Source: CALARM01 sp036746235
Lineage (GTDB): Bacteria > Vulcanimicrobiota > SpSt-956 > JAKJGF01
Assembly: GCA_036746235.1 (NCBI GenBank)
Contig: DAIOEN010000010.1
Coordinates: 7,795-71,794, forward strand
Direction: 5' to 3'
DNA length: 64,000 nucleotides
Part shown: piece by piece, positions 44,582 to 54,717 of the stretch
How positions within the stretch are numbered: the stretch's first letter is position 1
Layout of the letters: each line of letters opens with the position of its first letter
Made by a program: the position numbers and the translations under genes
Notes under the pieces: generated by a model
Seen by the model: the letters and a program-made list of their open reading frames with translations, nothing else
What the model was told of the DNA's origin: nothing
Database searches by the model: none

Positions 44582-45700
44582 ATGCAGTCAGTTAATATAT
44601 CCATAAGAACATTAACCCCTCTCTTCACCGGCGGTATAGACGGCACAGCAGCTCGCCTTCATGAAACATCCATTATCGGAAGCCTTCGGTGGTGGTATGA
44701 ATTAATAGTCAGAGGACTCGGCGGAATTGCCTGCGACCAGACAATCAACAGGTGTACCTTTGACATAAAAAAATATAATAAATTAGGAAAAGAAATACAG
44801 GAGGAAAAAGAGAGATTGCATAAATCCGGCTTATGTGATGCCTGTCAGATATTCGGAGCTACAGGCCGGAAAAGGCAATTCAAAATGAATATATTCCCGG
44901 CCACAGACAAAACCTTCTGGAGAAAAGGTATACTGAATGTTCGCCCTGCAGGGCGACATAACGGATGGTATCTTCCATCAGGATTTATGGGAGATTGCAA
45001 AATCAGATTATATGGAACTGAACTTGCTGTAAATCTCATAACTTCATTATTTTTTTTCCTCGAAGAATGGGGAGCTATTGGTGCAAAAAATCAACTGGGT
45101 TATGGTTTATTTAAAATCACAAATAAAGAAGAACTGAAAAAATGTTCCATTTCTGAGCAGTTACAGGTAAAACCTGTTGATTTAAACGATAAATTAATCT
45201 TCTTTAAATATACCTTTTCCCCGTCTGACCAGGACTGGTGGACAGGTATTAACGGTATCCAGCGTCTCCTGGGAAATTCAATACATGCAAATATATTGTA
45301 TAATCTTTACAGAGAGGGTATGGTTCCCATAGCTCCAGTACTTAAAAATTTTTGGAGATATGAAAAATGGCATGCTCCTTATGAAATCAAAAGCTGGTTA
45401 ATGGGTATGTCGAGAGGCGAAAAGAAAAGCAAAAGTAAAGTATCCGTAAGCTGGGCTTACAGAGATGAAGGAGAGAATAAATGGACAATCAGAGGATGGA
45501 TATGGCTGCCTGAGAATCGGAAAAAAGGAAATGATAACTTTAGTGAGGATATTAATAAATTCATAGAATTGATAAAAGACAAAACTATATGGATAAAATC
45601 GTTAAATCTGAAGGAACCCGGTTCAGGAATAAAACCGGCAGTAAATGAGATTATAAATCAGAGTGATTTTGTTAACTTTCTAGGAGGTGGTGCTATATGA
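44582..45700 (+). CDS. cmr1: Type III Cmr1-like RAMP (Cas7 group)
   Basis: The 372-residue protein opens like Cmr1: VNISIRTLTPLFTGGIDG, then HETSIIGSLRWWYELIVRGLGG, and DACQIFGATGRKRQF with GYGLFK further on. In type III-B it caps the 3' end of the crRNA. It begins the type III part of the locus, 61 bp after cas3. The stop overlaps the start of the AAA ATPase gene by 4 nt (ATGA), so both are translated together. Confidence 0.92.
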   Translation: MQSVNISIRTLTPLFTGGIDGTAARLHETSIIGSLRWWYELIVRGLGGIACDQTINRCTFDIKKYNKLGKEIQEEKERLHKSGLCDACQIFGATGRKRQFKMNIFPATDKTFWRKGILNVRPAGRHNGWYLPSGFMGDCKIRLYGTELAVNLITSLFFFLEEWGAIGAKNQLGYGLFKITNKEELKKCSISEQLQVKPVDLNDKLIFFKYTFSPSDQDWWTGINGIQRLLGNSIHANILYNLYREGMVPIAPVLKNFWRYEKWHAPYEIKSWLMGMSRGEKKSKSKVSVSWAYRDEGENKWTIRGWIWLPENRKKGNDNFSEDINKFIELIKDKTIWIKSLNLKEPGSGIKPAVNEIINQSDFVNFLGGGAI

Positions 45701-47010
45701 TAAAAAATCTGACAATCAGCCGTTTTCGTGGTATTAAGAACGGTATAATTGAAGATTTTGGTAAAATAAATATCCTTGCAGGCGAAAACAACTCCGGTAA
45801 AACCTCTGTCCTTGAGGCTCTTTACTGGCTTTCTATCTGTGGAAGAAACTGCAGAATATATCCAAAATCCTTTCAACCCGGTTTGGGATGTGATATTGCA
45901 TTACCAGTGAAACAGGATCTTCTTGCACTTATTCCATGTCCCCGTATCTGGAAAAGGCATGGGAAACCGGACATATGGACTGATTCAAACGGGTTTGTTA
46001 CAGAAGACGGTATTCTTTCTTACAGCCTCCCCTATCTGGTTAAAGATAAAGATCTTTTAAAGGCTTTCCGAATTATTCCACCACAGGAAGAGGAAATTAT
46101 AGACAAAGAAAAATTTACAGAAAAAGACCTGAAAACAATCAGTGTTTTCTCTTTTAAAAAAGATACCGGTAAAACTGATACATCGGGAATAATAGAACAG
46201 GCTGTTACAGGCATAGAAGATATATTAAAACAATATATCCCCAATCTATATACAGGCAATACTTTAAGTGATGTAACCGGTAATCAAGAGGTAGCCTTTA
46301 GCTGGTATCCGGATTTTATATATAACAGGGAAAGCCTTGCTACATGGAGTATTGATGGGGAAACACCATTTCACGAAAATGTCTTATTTTTTGATTTTCA
46401 TACTGTAGGACAAAACTTTGCCCCTGAATTCGACAAAATTATAAAAAATATACCAGACTGGCGTATAAAGTTAAGCAAAGGACTCAGCAAAATTTTTAAT
46501 ATCAGTAACTTTATACCAAGCATAGAAGATATGCAGGGTGTCATTGAACCAGAAGGCAAACATCCTATCTCAATAGACGATTTCGGTGACGGCGCAAGAC
46601 ATGCCTTTAAAGTTCTGGCTTCTCTTATTGTTTTGACAGACAGATGTACGAATGGAAAAGAAGGGATCTTCCTATGGGAAGATCCGGAACTTTTTATGCA
46701 TCCGAAAAGTTTATATCTTCTGCTCGAGGAAATCATAAATATGACTGAATTGCTTCCTGTACAGATATTTTTAAGTACTCAGAGCCTCGATCTTATAAAA
46801 TCTTTTGCAAATATTTTGAATAAAAAACCAGTATTAAAAGAAACAAGCAGAGTTTTTCGTATGGAATTAAGAGAAGGGGAATTGATAAGCTCAAAGTTTA
46901 CCTATAAAAAGCTCCATGCATGGCTTAAACACGGATCTGATCCACGTTTCTGGAATCAAAGGGAAGTTATAGATTATGAAGCTGATGAAGAGGCGGTGGA
47001 TGAGGAATGA
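45697..47010 (+). CDS. AAA15/OLD-like ATPase, CRISPR-embedded copy 1
   Basis: The 437-residue ATPase has the RecF/OLD-type start LTISRFRGIKNGIIEDFGKIN, Walker A GENNSGKTS (29-37), an ABC-like signature DFGDGARHAFK (near 295) and Walker B FLWEDPELFMHP (near 325). The switch region reads STQS near 358 where OLD/AAA15 proteins usually have THS. No TOPRIM domain is fused; the following gene supplies one. The pair overlaps by 4 nt and sits between cmr1 and the cmr6-like gene. It resembles the split AAA15 plus TOPRIM design of PARIS defence, but orthology is not claimed. A paralog lies at 54809. Confidence 0.88.
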   Translation: MIKNLTISRFRGIKNGIIEDFGKINILAGENNSGKTSVLEALYWLSICGRNCRIYPKSFQPGLGCDIALPVKQDLLALIPCPRIWKRHGKPDIWTDSNGFVTEDGILSYSLPYLVKDKDLLKAFRIIPPQEEEIIDKEKFTEKDLKTISVFSFKKDTGKTDTSGIIEQAVTGIEDILKQYIPNLYTGNTLSDVTGNQEVAFSWYPDFIYNRESLATWSIDGETPFHENVLFFDFHTVGQNFAPEFDKIIKNIPDWRIKLSKGLSKIFNISNFIPSIEDMQGVIEPEGKHPISIDDFGDGARHAFKVLASLIVLTDRCTNGKEGIFLWEDPELFMHPKSLYLLLEEIINMTELLPVQIFLSTQSLDLIKSFANILNKKPVLKETSRVFRMELREGELISSKFTYKKLHAWLKHGSDPRFWNQREVIDYEADEEAVDEE

Positions 47011-47765
47011 ATGAAGGTATCATAAAATATGCTTTTGTCGAAGGTAAAACAGAAAGAAGATTATTAGAGAAATTAGACAGGAAAAAAGATTTCCCTAAAT
47101 CGCTAATTATAGATTCCAGAGGCATAGATAATATTTGTAATGAAATAAGTAATACATTAAAGGATGGAGAGATAATAAAAAAACCTCATAGCATATTGAT
47201 ACTATGTGATTGTGAAAAAGGTAAGACTATAACGGATATTGTACGGAAATTTCAGAACTTCATCAATAGTTTTTTAAAAAGTGCGAACATACCAGAACAA
47301 ACCTTACAAAAAGATGAAACGTTTGAAAATATATTTTTCATGGAAGTTACAGGCATTAAATTTCGTCTTGTCTTACACATAGCCAATCCTCCTGATATTT
47401 ACAACATGAAATTTATCAATAAAACCATTGACGGGTATATTTTATCCATAGGTTTACGAGATATAGTTCTGGAGAGATTTGCAAAAGAAATAGGAGTCTC
47501 AAAAGATAAATTACAAGAAAAAATACTGAATAAAATTCCTGAAATAGCCAGAAACAACGGAATCATTTTTGACCAGGCAAAAGACATTATCGGCATTTAT
47601 ATGGCAATGTCAAGATTTATCACAAAAAAGCGTAATGAAGAAGAAGATACGTTTGCCGGGATAGTAATAGAAAGGTCGAGACAGTATGACAAACAGTCCT
47701 TTAAAGAAACTATGGCATCCATTTTAAAAACGCTTGACTTTCTGGAGGTCAAATATGAAATATGA
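47007..47765 (+). CDS. TOPRIM-like partner protein, copy 1
   Basis: The 252-residue protein has a TOPRIM-like pattern. The acidic motif VEGKTE (E12, E16) is followed by a strand ILILCDCEKG (D68, E70), the usual place of DxD. A middle region with FRLVLHIANPPD and a helical C-terminus are shared with the copy-2 protein at 56044, which has PEGKTE and LILRDLDEHD. Nuclease or nucleotidyl-transfer activity is plausible but unproven. Its start is coupled to the ATPase stop and its end overlaps the next RAMP gene. Confidence 0.72.
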   Translation: MNEGIIKYAFVEGKTERRLLEKLDRKKDFPKSLIIDSRGIDNICNEISNTLKDGEIIKKPHSILILCDCEKGKTITDIVRKFQNFINSFLKSANIPEQTLQKDETFENIFFMEVTGIKFRLVLHIANPPDIYNMKFINKTIDGYILSIGLRDIVLERFAKEIGVSKDKLQEKILNKIPEIARNNGIIFDQAKDIIGIYMAMSRFITKKRNEEEDTFAGIVIERSRQYDKQSFKETMASILKTLDFLEVKYEI

Positions 47766-48867
47766 ATTTCAGGCCAATTACAATTTATCTCTGACATCTG
47801 GTAGAAATCAATTGGAAGGAATAGATTATATAGCAGGTGTTTCAACGAAACCGCCACATTCCTGGGCAGAGTTAGGTGAAATTACCGATCAATTTGCGAA
47901 ATTACAGGTAATGGCTCAGGCAAATCTTACAGACAATAAAGATTATGCCCGTACAGGTAGAAAAATTAAGCCTTCGGGGTTAATGGCTTTAACGGAAAAA
48001 AGACTGGATGAATTCTTTAAACATCAATACAGCACCTTTTTAGAACCTCTTAATCTAGTGACTGACCTTCCCGATATGACTATCTTACCCTTCGGAAGCT
48101 GGGGAATTAATTTTAAATTTAAACTGATAAAGCCTTATATAAGTAAAGATGATACAGATTTTTACATAATAGATAATCCGGTAAAAAAAGAATGGGTCTT
48201 TAAAGTGCCTTATATAGCTCCGACTCAATGGAAAGGGACATTACGTTCTGTTATGGGCCGGCAGTTATACGAGCAGGCTAACTCATTAACAGATGAACAA
48301 TTTGCAGAAAAGATGTTTCGATTGGCTTTACTCTCCGGCTCTGAAAAAGAAGAAAATCCGAAAGAAAAATCAAATTTTGCCGGATATTTTGACGAAATAA
48401 AACCGGGAGCAACGAATCTATACAGAAAAAAAATAAAAAAACATTTCGGATATAAAACTAATGACTCGATGCCTGATTTTCGAGGCCGTCTTCATTTCTA
48501 TCCTACCTATTTTACAAAAATCGGCATGGAAGTAATAAATCCTCATGACAGGGAAACAGGAACAGGAACAAATCCCATTTATTTTGAAACAGTGCCGGCA
48601 GAGTCGGAAGGAATTTTTACTCTGCTTTATGTTCCTATTGAGCTTATCGGTAATGATAAGAATAATGTAAAAATCGAAGTTCTGGAAGATCTATCTCCGG
48701 TGGCAGATGGAATTAAAGGAATGATGACGGAATACGGATTCGGAGCGAAGACTTCGAGCGGGTTTGGACTGGCGGAGATAAAAATAGATTATGGAATAAT
48801 CGAGTCTAATATAGAAGATTTGCAGAATGTGAACCTTAGAGATTTTATAGAATTAAAAAAATCATAG
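47755..48867 (+). CDS. Type III RAMP, Cmr6-like
   Basis: The ATG at 47755 behind GGAGGT gives 370 residues. A RAMP core shows VPYIAPTQWKGTLRSVMGRQL and the Gly-rich crRNA-binding loop EYGFGAKTSSGFGLAEI near the C-terminus, which is typical of Cmr6-type Cas7 proteins. The N-terminus (YNLSLTSGRNQLEG) is less usual. It should be a backbone subunit at the 3' side of the crRNA. Assignment to Cmr6 rather than another RAMP is tentative. Confidence 0.75.
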   Translation: MKYEFQANYNLSLTSGRNQLEGIDYIAGVSTKPPHSWAELGEITDQFAKLQVMAQANLTDNKDYARTGRKIKPSGLMALTEKRLDEFFKHQYSTFLEPLNLVTDLPDMTILPFGSWGINFKFKLIKPYISKDDTDFYIIDNPVKKEWVFKVPYIAPTQWKGTLRSVMGRQLYEQANSLTDEQFAEKMFRLALLSGSEKEENPKEKSNFAGYFDEIKPGATNLYRKKIKKHFGYKTNDSMPDFRGRLHFYPTYFTKIGMEVINPHDRETGTGTNPIYFETVPAESEGIFTLLYVPIELIGNDKNNVKIEVLEDLSPVADGIKGMMTEYGFGAKTSSGFGLAEIKIDYGIIESNIEDLQNVNLRDFIELKKS

Positions 48868-48910
48868 TTAATTAATTCCTTAATAGCACATGAAAGTGGT
48901 GAAGATTATA

Positions 48911-51900
48911 ATGACTATAGATTTGAATAAACTTGCAGATTGTAGAGATGCCTTATTACTTGCTGAAATAACTTGCTGGTTACATATGTTTGGCAAATTG
49001 CATAAGGATTTTATAACAGGAAAAGATAAGGACTTAGATATAAAAATTCCGGAAGAAGTAAAAAATAAATATAAAGAACTTAATAATTTATTAATAGATC
49101 CAATGTGGCCCAGTCAAATATGGCAAAAATTTGGTATACCAGAATTAAAGGTTAATACAACTATTGAAAAGATAATTAATAATCACCGGAATCCAAACAA
49201 AGCAGAAGGTATCGTAAGTTTAGTATGTGATACACATGGAAGAGGTTCCAGTGTAGAAAAAAGTGTTCTTCATCAAGGTGGAGCTTATTACAATTTATAT
49301 GATCAAAGAAATAAACAGAATGAAATTTACTTATCGTCTGTATTCGGAATCGAAAATACTATTAATGTAAATGATATAAGGAATTACGAACTTTATAATT
49401 TTTTACAGGACAATTTATATATGGGCCAAGTAACGAATGAAGTATTACAAAAATTGCCATCAGAAATTGACATTAAAAAATTACAGTTTCTGGTAAATAA
49501 TGATTTTACAAGGCAAACATTGAGTAATAGATTGAAAAAATGTAATTTTTCTAATAAACATATTAACATAATTTTAAGTTATATCCAGAAGTCAAATAGA
49601 TTAAATCTAATATCTAAAGAAGATTGGATAGAATTTAGAAGTAATTTTATTAAACATTTAACTATATTTTTCAGGTCAAATATAGCAGACACACGTCGTC
49701 CAATCAATGAAACAACCATTTTCGATCAGACTGTTTTAAGTGTAGCCTTTTTGAAAGCATCCTTGGCTGAGATATTACTATCTACCTGGAAAGAGCCTAA
49801 CCCTAAAAACGATAAAGATAAATATCAATGGCGTATTCTTAAAGTTGGTTTTGATATTATGGAGTTCTACAGCCGTTCTTTTAGTTACGCAGATATGCTT
49901 GCCCGTAAGGTTTTAATAAAAACTGCATTTAATGAAGTGCGTAATTTGTTAGAGACTGAATATCCTTTAGGTTATGAGCTATATCATGATGAAAAAGGTT
50001 CTATATTTATTATGCCAGATATAAATGCAATGTTGGACACTCAAATAAATGGATTAACCATTGAAAAAAAGATAAAAGAAATTTTTTCCAGATCTCTGGA
50101 AGGAGAAGCTGAAGTTATATTAATTTCTCCTGCTGAACCTAGTAGAAATATGCTTTTATTTGGTAAACTAGCTAAAGAAAAAATTCCAAAACCTGCTCCT
50201 AAACAAACATGGTTAAGCAAACAATGGAAAGATATAAATTCCAGACAAATTTGTACGGTATGTGGATATAGGCATCAAGTGGATAAAGAAAGAGCTCTAT
50301 GCGATATATGTAAATATCGGAGACAGGATCGAGCCCAAAAGTGGCTTAAAAATTTAGATGGTACTATTTGGATGGATGAAATCGCTGATAAAAATGGCAA
50401 AATTGCATTAATTACCGGGCAATTTAATTTAAATTATTGGTTATCTGGAGAGCTTATTTCTTCTATTACAGTGGGAGATCCACAAAAGGATGTAAATTAC
50501 CTTAGGTTAAAAAGCGAAATTATTAATAATTTTAATAAAGAGATAAAGCAAATAAATTATCTGTATCAGCTTTTACCAAAGCATATTATAAAGAAATTCA
50601 AAATAGTTAAAGACCTGTATAAGTTTCTTATTGAAGATAGTGACCTGAAAATAAATGCAAATACTGATAACAATATAAAAGCATCATTACTAGCCCTTTC
50701 TTTAATAAGACAGCAACCTTCTCCTGCACGTATCTACCGTGTATGGGAAACAACGAAAAGATTCTGGGAAGATATTAACGATGAATTCAAAAATACAGTT
50801 AAAGAGAACCCTCCTCGTCTCTTGCTATTTCCTGAACATACAGACAATATCATTAATCATCATTCCAGCTATGCCTGTGAACTTCTCATAGATAATAAAA
50901 AGATCAGTGCTTTCTGGTATGGTGAACAAAAGCATTTCATAATCATAGAAAATCTGGAGTATATAAAAAAATCCCAGAAACTTGAGAAAGACATCAAGGA
51001 ATTCATAAAAGATTATAAAAATAACATTATAATTCAAGAACCTTCCGATTATGGCAAAAAAATTAACACTCTCGGTTATTTCACAATTAAACAGGTTGAA
51101 GAAAGCAATCAGTATATACCTGCTATACCCATACTTTCAGAACCAGGTACTTTTATGGCTCTTGTACCGGCGGACAGAGTCATGAATATCATAAACTCAA
51201 TCAAAGAAAAATACGAACAGGAAATGGGAAAAGTAAGGAACCGTCTTCCTCTAAATCTTGGAGTAGTATTTTCCAGTAGTAAAACCCCTCTCAGAGTTAT
51301 ACTGGACAGTGGAAAAAGAATGTTGAAAGAAAAGGAATTTTCTAAAACATTTGAGTTAATAAATGACGCGAAGCCATTATCGGATAAACAATCACTTCCG
51401 GAACATTTAAAAAATGATAAACACTGGGAAGAATTTATAAAAGTGGAGTTAAAAATCATAGAAGATACAAAAAGACAAAATTTACACAATATTCAAAATA
51501 AAAATCGTAATATAAATTGGCATGTCCCACTAAAAATGGGAGACGGCACCACAGATGACGTATGGTATCCCTATGTTTTTGTAAAATCAGACAAAGATGG
51601 TAATCCTCCGTTAAGTCGAGGTAAATTATATGAAGCCCCATGTCCTTGGAATAACAATAGACCGGAATGGGTATTACACGCAAAAGACCTGAAAGAAGGC
51701 GATAAAATCTATTTCGCTCCTTCAACTTTCGACTATCAGTGGCTTGATACGGGAGGAAGGCGTTTCGAGATCGCCTATGACGGAAATGGCCAGAGATTTG
51801 ATATGCCACAGAGACCATATCTCCTTGATGAATTGGATAAACTCCAGGACATATGGAAAGCACTGGTCAATCATCTTACAACAACACAGATACACAGTTT

Positions 51901-52156
51901 AAGAGAATTAATCGAGACAAAAAGGCAGGAGTGGGATGTTTATCAAAATGACGATGTATTCAGACAGTTTTGCCGTGATGCGATTGCTATGGCACAATGG
52001 AAGAAAAGCGATGATAAATATCCCTGGGAAAAAGAGAACAAAAAGTTTAAAGAATGGATCGATATAATGACCGATTACACTGTAAAGGGATGGCTCAATG
52101 ATGTTATAGAAATAAATATGCAAATCCTGAAAAGAAAACCGGAACAAGGAGGTTAA
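48911..52156 (+). CDS. csx11: Csx11-type Cas10 large subunit, apparently inactive
   Basis: The ATG at 48911, behind GGTGA, gives 1081 residues. The N-terminus aligns with the Cas10 HD region, but LHDxGK reads LHMFGK (residues 24-29), so the catalytic Asp is missing. A zinc ribbon CX2CX12CX2C lies near 448-467. The second palm domain has VPADR near 754 where active Cas10 has GGDD, so cyclic oligoadenylate synthesis is unlikely. The context GTFMALVPADRVMNII...LGVVF fits Csx11, the Cas10 of subtype III-C. It should still bind crRNA and Cmr4/5. With both catalytic sites degenerate, the effector step must come from partners such as the embedded ATPase-TOPRIM pairs (inference). Confidence 0.82.
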   Translation: MTIDLNKLADCRDALLLAEITCWLHMFGKLHKDFITGKDKDLDIKIPEEVKNKYKELNNLLIDPMWPSQIWQKFGIPELKVNTTIEKIINNHRNPNKAEGIVSLVCDTHGRGSSVEKSVLHQGGAYYNLYDQRNKQNEIYLSSVFGIENTINVNDIRNYELYNFLQDNLYMGQVTNEVLQKLPSEIDIKKLQFLVNNDFTRQTLSNRLKKCNFSNKHINIILSYIQKSNRLNLISKEDWIEFRSNFIKHLTIFFRSNIADTRRPINETTIFDQTVLSVAFLKASLAEILLSTWKEPNPKNDKDKYQWRILKVGFDIMEFYSRSFSYADMLARKVLIKTAFNEVRNLLETEYPLGYELYHDEKGSIFIMPDINAMLDTQINGLTIEKKIKEIFSRSLEGEAEVILISPAEPSRNMLLFGKLAKEKIPKPAPKQTWLSKQWKDINSRQICTVCGYRHQVDKERALCDICKYRRQDRAQKWLKNLDGTIWMDEIADKNGKIALITGQFNLNYWLSGELISSITVGDPQKDVNYLRLKSEIINNFNKEIKQINYLYQLLPKHIIKKFKIVKDLYKFLIEDSDLKINANTDNNIKASLLALSLIRQQPSPARIYRVWETTKRFWEDINDEFKNTVKENPPRLLLFPEHTDNIINHHSSYACELLIDNKKISAFWYGEQKHFIIIENLEYIKKSQKLEKDIKEFIKDYKNNIIIQEPSDYGKKINTLGYFTIKQVEESNQYIPAIPILSEPGTFMALVPADRVMNIINSIKEKYEQEMGKVRNRLPLNLGVVFSSSKTPLRVILDSGKRMLKEKEFSKTFELINDAKPLSDKQSLPEHLKNDKHWEEFIKVELKIIEDTKRQNLHNIQNKNRNINWHVPLKMGDGTTDDVWYPYVFVKSDKDGNPPLSRGKLYEAPCPWNNNRPEWVLHAKDLKEGDKIYFAPSTFDYQWLDTGGRRFEIAYDGNGQRFDMPQRPYLLDELDKLQDIWKALVNHLTTTQIHSLRELIETKRQEWDVYQNDDVFRQFCRDAIAMAQWKKSDDKYPWEKENKKFKEWIDIMTDYTVKGWLNDVIEINMQILKRKPEQGG

Positions 52157-52157
52157 T

Positions 52158-53195
52158 ATGAGCAATAATTTTTTCACACAGAAATATGTAATTCAGACAG
52201 TAGACCCTGTCCATATAGGCACGGGAGGAATGAGACTCGGCAGAGTCGATAACAGTATAGTAAGAGAGCCTGGAACAAAATTACCGAAAATCCCCGGCAC
52301 AAGCCTGAGCGGAACACTGCGGCATTATGCAGCATACAGGTATAACAAAAAACAGTGTGCAAAACAAAAAGAGCACTGCGGCCAGACAACATGTCCTATC
52401 TGTTATACTTTCGGCTGGCTGAAAGGCAATAAATCATATGGAGGTGTAGCAAATATAGGAGATACAAGAATACTGTTTTTTCCTGTCTACAGTATGGCAG
52501 GCCCAATATGGGTAACATCACTCTCCACATTGAATGATTTTGGAATTAATGGACAGAATGTCAGTGATGATAAAGTCCAAATGTCTTCCGGTTTAAGCAG
52601 TTACAAACATCTTAATCTCGGATGGCTAATGGTAGAAAAGGAAAGAGAATTAAATTTACCTGATTTACCTTTTATTTTACCTGATATTGTTAAAAACCGT
52701 ATTGTTCTTGTATCAGATAAATTCTTCTCTCAGATAGTTAACAGCAATCTGGAAGTCCGAACTTCTGTAGCTATTAATACTGATACAGGAACGGCAGAAG
52801 ATGGAGCATTGTTTACTTATGAAGCAATTCCAAGAGCTACATATATGTGGTTTGAACTGGTAGTGGATGATTATAGAGAACAATTCCCGAATTATAACAG
52901 ACTCTTACAATGGGAAAAAATAATTACAGATTCTACACATGATAACAAAGATGCCTTAGAAATTTTAAAGAAAGCAGATCTACCTGTGTCTGAAAACAAG
53001 TTTAATGCTTCAAGGGATACAATACTGGATTGGATTAAAGAAGAAAGTATATATAAAACTAAAACTACAGAAATTGACACTAAAAAAATTATTAATGACG
53101 GTCTGGATTGGCTAGAACATCTTGGTGTTGGAGGAATGGGTACAAGGGGTTTTGGAAGAATTCGAAAAGTTCCGGAGGTGGAGACGATTGGATAA
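52158..53195 (+). CDS. cmr4: Type III Cmr4 (Cas7 backbone)
   Basis: The 345-residue protein starts KYVIQTVDPVHIGTGGMRLGRVDNSIVREP and continues PGTSLSGTLRHYAAYR and CPICYTFGW, the Cmr4/Csm3 signature. The end GVGGMGTRGFGRI is the RAMP Gly loop. In active complexes an Asp of this subunit cuts target RNA every 6 nt; the candidate is Asp32 in RVDNS (inference). SD AGGAGG. Its stop overlaps the cmr5 start. Confidence 0.93.
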   Translation: MSNNFFTQKYVIQTVDPVHIGTGGMRLGRVDNSIVREPGTKLPKIPGTSLSGTLRHYAAYRYNKKQCAKQKEHCGQTTCPICYTFGWLKGNKSYGGVANIGDTRILFFPVYSMAGPIWVTSLSTLNDFGINGQNVSDDKVQMSSGLSSYKHLNLGWLMVEKERELNLPDLPFILPDIVKNRIVLVSDKFFSQIVNSNLEVRTSVAINTDTGTAEDGALFTYEAIPRATYMWFELVVDDYREQFPNYNRLLQWEKIITDSTHDNKDALEILKKADLPVSENKFNASRDTILDWIKEESIYKTKTTEIDTKKIINDGLDWLEHLGVGGMGTRGFGRIRKVPEVETIG

Positions 53196-53679
53196 AATTC
53201 TAAATCTGGATAAATTATCTGCAGAATACAGTCAGAATATGGTAGCGGAAAATAAAAATAAAGCAGACGTTCTGGAAAAAGTTGTTACTAAAAGCCTGGG
53301 GGTTCTTCAGGAACAGGGTATATATGCAATGATGCTTTTTCTTTTTTCCCGTTCCACAAATGATGAAAAAATAGTTGCAGGCTCAATTCGCAGGCAATTT
53401 TATCTGTTTCTGACTCAACTTCCTGATTTTAAAAAAAATGAAGATCTGGCAAAACTTGATATGGTTACACAAAAAAAACCGGAAGATAATGATGAAAAAA
53501 AGAAAGAAAAAGTCAGACAGGAATTAGAAAAGGGTTTAAAATTTTATAGCACTAACATAATGGATAATTATGATACTCTTTTCCTTGTTCGGAATATTTA
53601 CGAACAAACTCTCATCTATGCCCGTTACGGTGCAAAAGCCTTATTAAAGGAGAGCAAAAATGTACCGGAGTCAGTATAG
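53188..53679 (+). CDS. cmr5: Type III small subunit Cmr5-like
   Basis: I take the TTG at 53188, preceded by GGAGGTG, giving 163 residues. The reading from 53122 would overlap cmr4 by 74 nt. The protein is all-helical, with YSQNMVAENK, SLGVLQEQGIYAMMLFLF and RRQFYLFLTQLPDF, similar to Cmr5. Small subunits line the target strand in the complex. It overlaps the next RAMP gene by 20 nt. Confidence 0.85.
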   Translation: MDKILNLDKLSAEYSQNMVAENKNKADVLEKVVTKSLGVLQEQGIYAMMLFLFSRSTNDEKIVAGSIRRQFYLFLTQLPDFKKNEDLAKLDMVTQKKPEDNDEKKKEKVRQELEKGLKFYSTNIMDNYDTLFLVRNIYEQTLIYARYGAKALLKESKNVPESV

Positions 53680-54523
53680 AATAATATTTAAACTCAATTC
53701 ACCTCTCCATACAGGTCATCGAAAAATCGGTAATCTGATGCAGACCCGTTCCTATGTGCCGGGGAAAAACCTGTGGGCTGCCATTACGGCACGTATAACC
53801 AGGGATAATGGAAGTAATAATTATAAAAAAACTGGTAAGGAGATAAATGAAAAATTTCGTTTTTCATACTTCTGGCCGGCCATATCTCCCGATAATACAG
53901 AAGTAAAAAAATGGGATGATTTGACAACATATTTTACATTTGATGTTCATGACTACAGTAATCTTTCAAAAATTTATCCTGTAAAAAAAGATAGTAATAA
54001 AAAACCTTTCGACTATCTCTTTCTTGGCAGTTATGCATCAACCTCTCTGAATTACGAAAGATATGGAGCAGAAGAAGGAAGTCTTCATGAAGTGGAATTC
54101 ATATCACCTGTTACAAGAGATAAAAGACAGGTATATCTGGTCGGAAGCATATGGGTAAAGGACAGTTTGTCCGACGATATAAAAAACTGGAAAAAGAGCA
54201 TTAAAATAATAAGTATCGGAGGAGAACAAAAATATGGATGGGGTCGTCTGGAGTTAATAGAGTGTAACGAAGCACAGAGTAATCCTCTTTTTAAACCCGG
54301 TCTGGATTATTTTGAATGGGAAGGATATTTACCTGCTCATATAGACAGTGACGGCACGAAAGAACTTCAAGGATCTCTGGAACCTCTGGTGGGATGGGAG
54401 ACAAAAGAGGATAACAGTCAAGAAGTCAGTAATGCTAAAATAGCTTTTATACCAGGAATTAATATCAAAAATAAAGAGAATTTTAAGATAATAGAAAACG
54501 GATTATGGAGAGTGAAAACATAA
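53660..54523 (+). CDS. Type III RAMP, Cmr3/Csx10-like (Cas5 group)
   Basis: The 287-residue protein shows a RAMP core: IIFKLNSPLHTGHRKIGNL, RSYVPGKNLWAAITARI and a Gly loop ISIGGEQKYGWGRLELIE near 190. The layout fits a Cas5-group subunit, the Cmr3/Csx10 type that holds the crRNA 5' tag and contacts Cas10. It is the only Cas5-like candidate of the type III module. SD AAAGGAG. It ends overlapping a small reading frame. Confidence 0.75.
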   Translation: MYRSQYRIIFKLNSPLHTGHRKIGNLMQTRSYVPGKNLWAAITARITRDNGSNNYKKTGKEINEKFRFSYFWPAISPDNTEVKKWDDLTTYFTFDVHDYSNLSKIYPVKKDSNKKPFDYLFLGSYASTSLNYERYGAEEGSLHEVEFISPVTRDKRQVYLVGSIWVKDSLSDDIKNWKKSIKIISIGGEQKYGWGRLELIECNEAQSNPLFKPGLDYFEWEGYLPAHIDSDGTKELQGSLEPLVGWETKEDNSQEVSNAKIAFIPGINIKNKENFKIIENGLWRVKT

Positions 54524-54717
54524 TACAAATCCCCGCAGTCTGTCAGATAAATCATACTGAACTCATAAAATTCAACGAGTATGAAATAGCTGCAGCAACA
54601 GGTAGATATATAGTAGTAAAAGTTAAATATAATGGGAAAGTAATTAAAGCTGACATCAGTGATGACACAGTATCATTCCCAACAGTTTCTTTACCGAAAT
54701 GTTTTATTCAAGTGTAA
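54505..54717 (+). CDS. Small protein of unknown function
   Basis: The 70-residue frame starts inside the end of the RAMP gene (19-nt overlap) and encodes INHTELIKFNEYEIAAATGRY and VVKVKYNGKVIKADISDD, beta-rich with no known motif. Its stop lies at the foot of a 10-bp hairpin. The SD is weak. Its place between the type III genes and the second ATPase pair makes a small accessory or inhibitor protein conceivable. It could also be noise. Confidence 0.45.
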   Translation: MESENIIQIPAVCQINHTELIKFNEYEIAAATGRYIVVKVKYNGKVIKADISDDTVSFPTVSLPKCFIQV

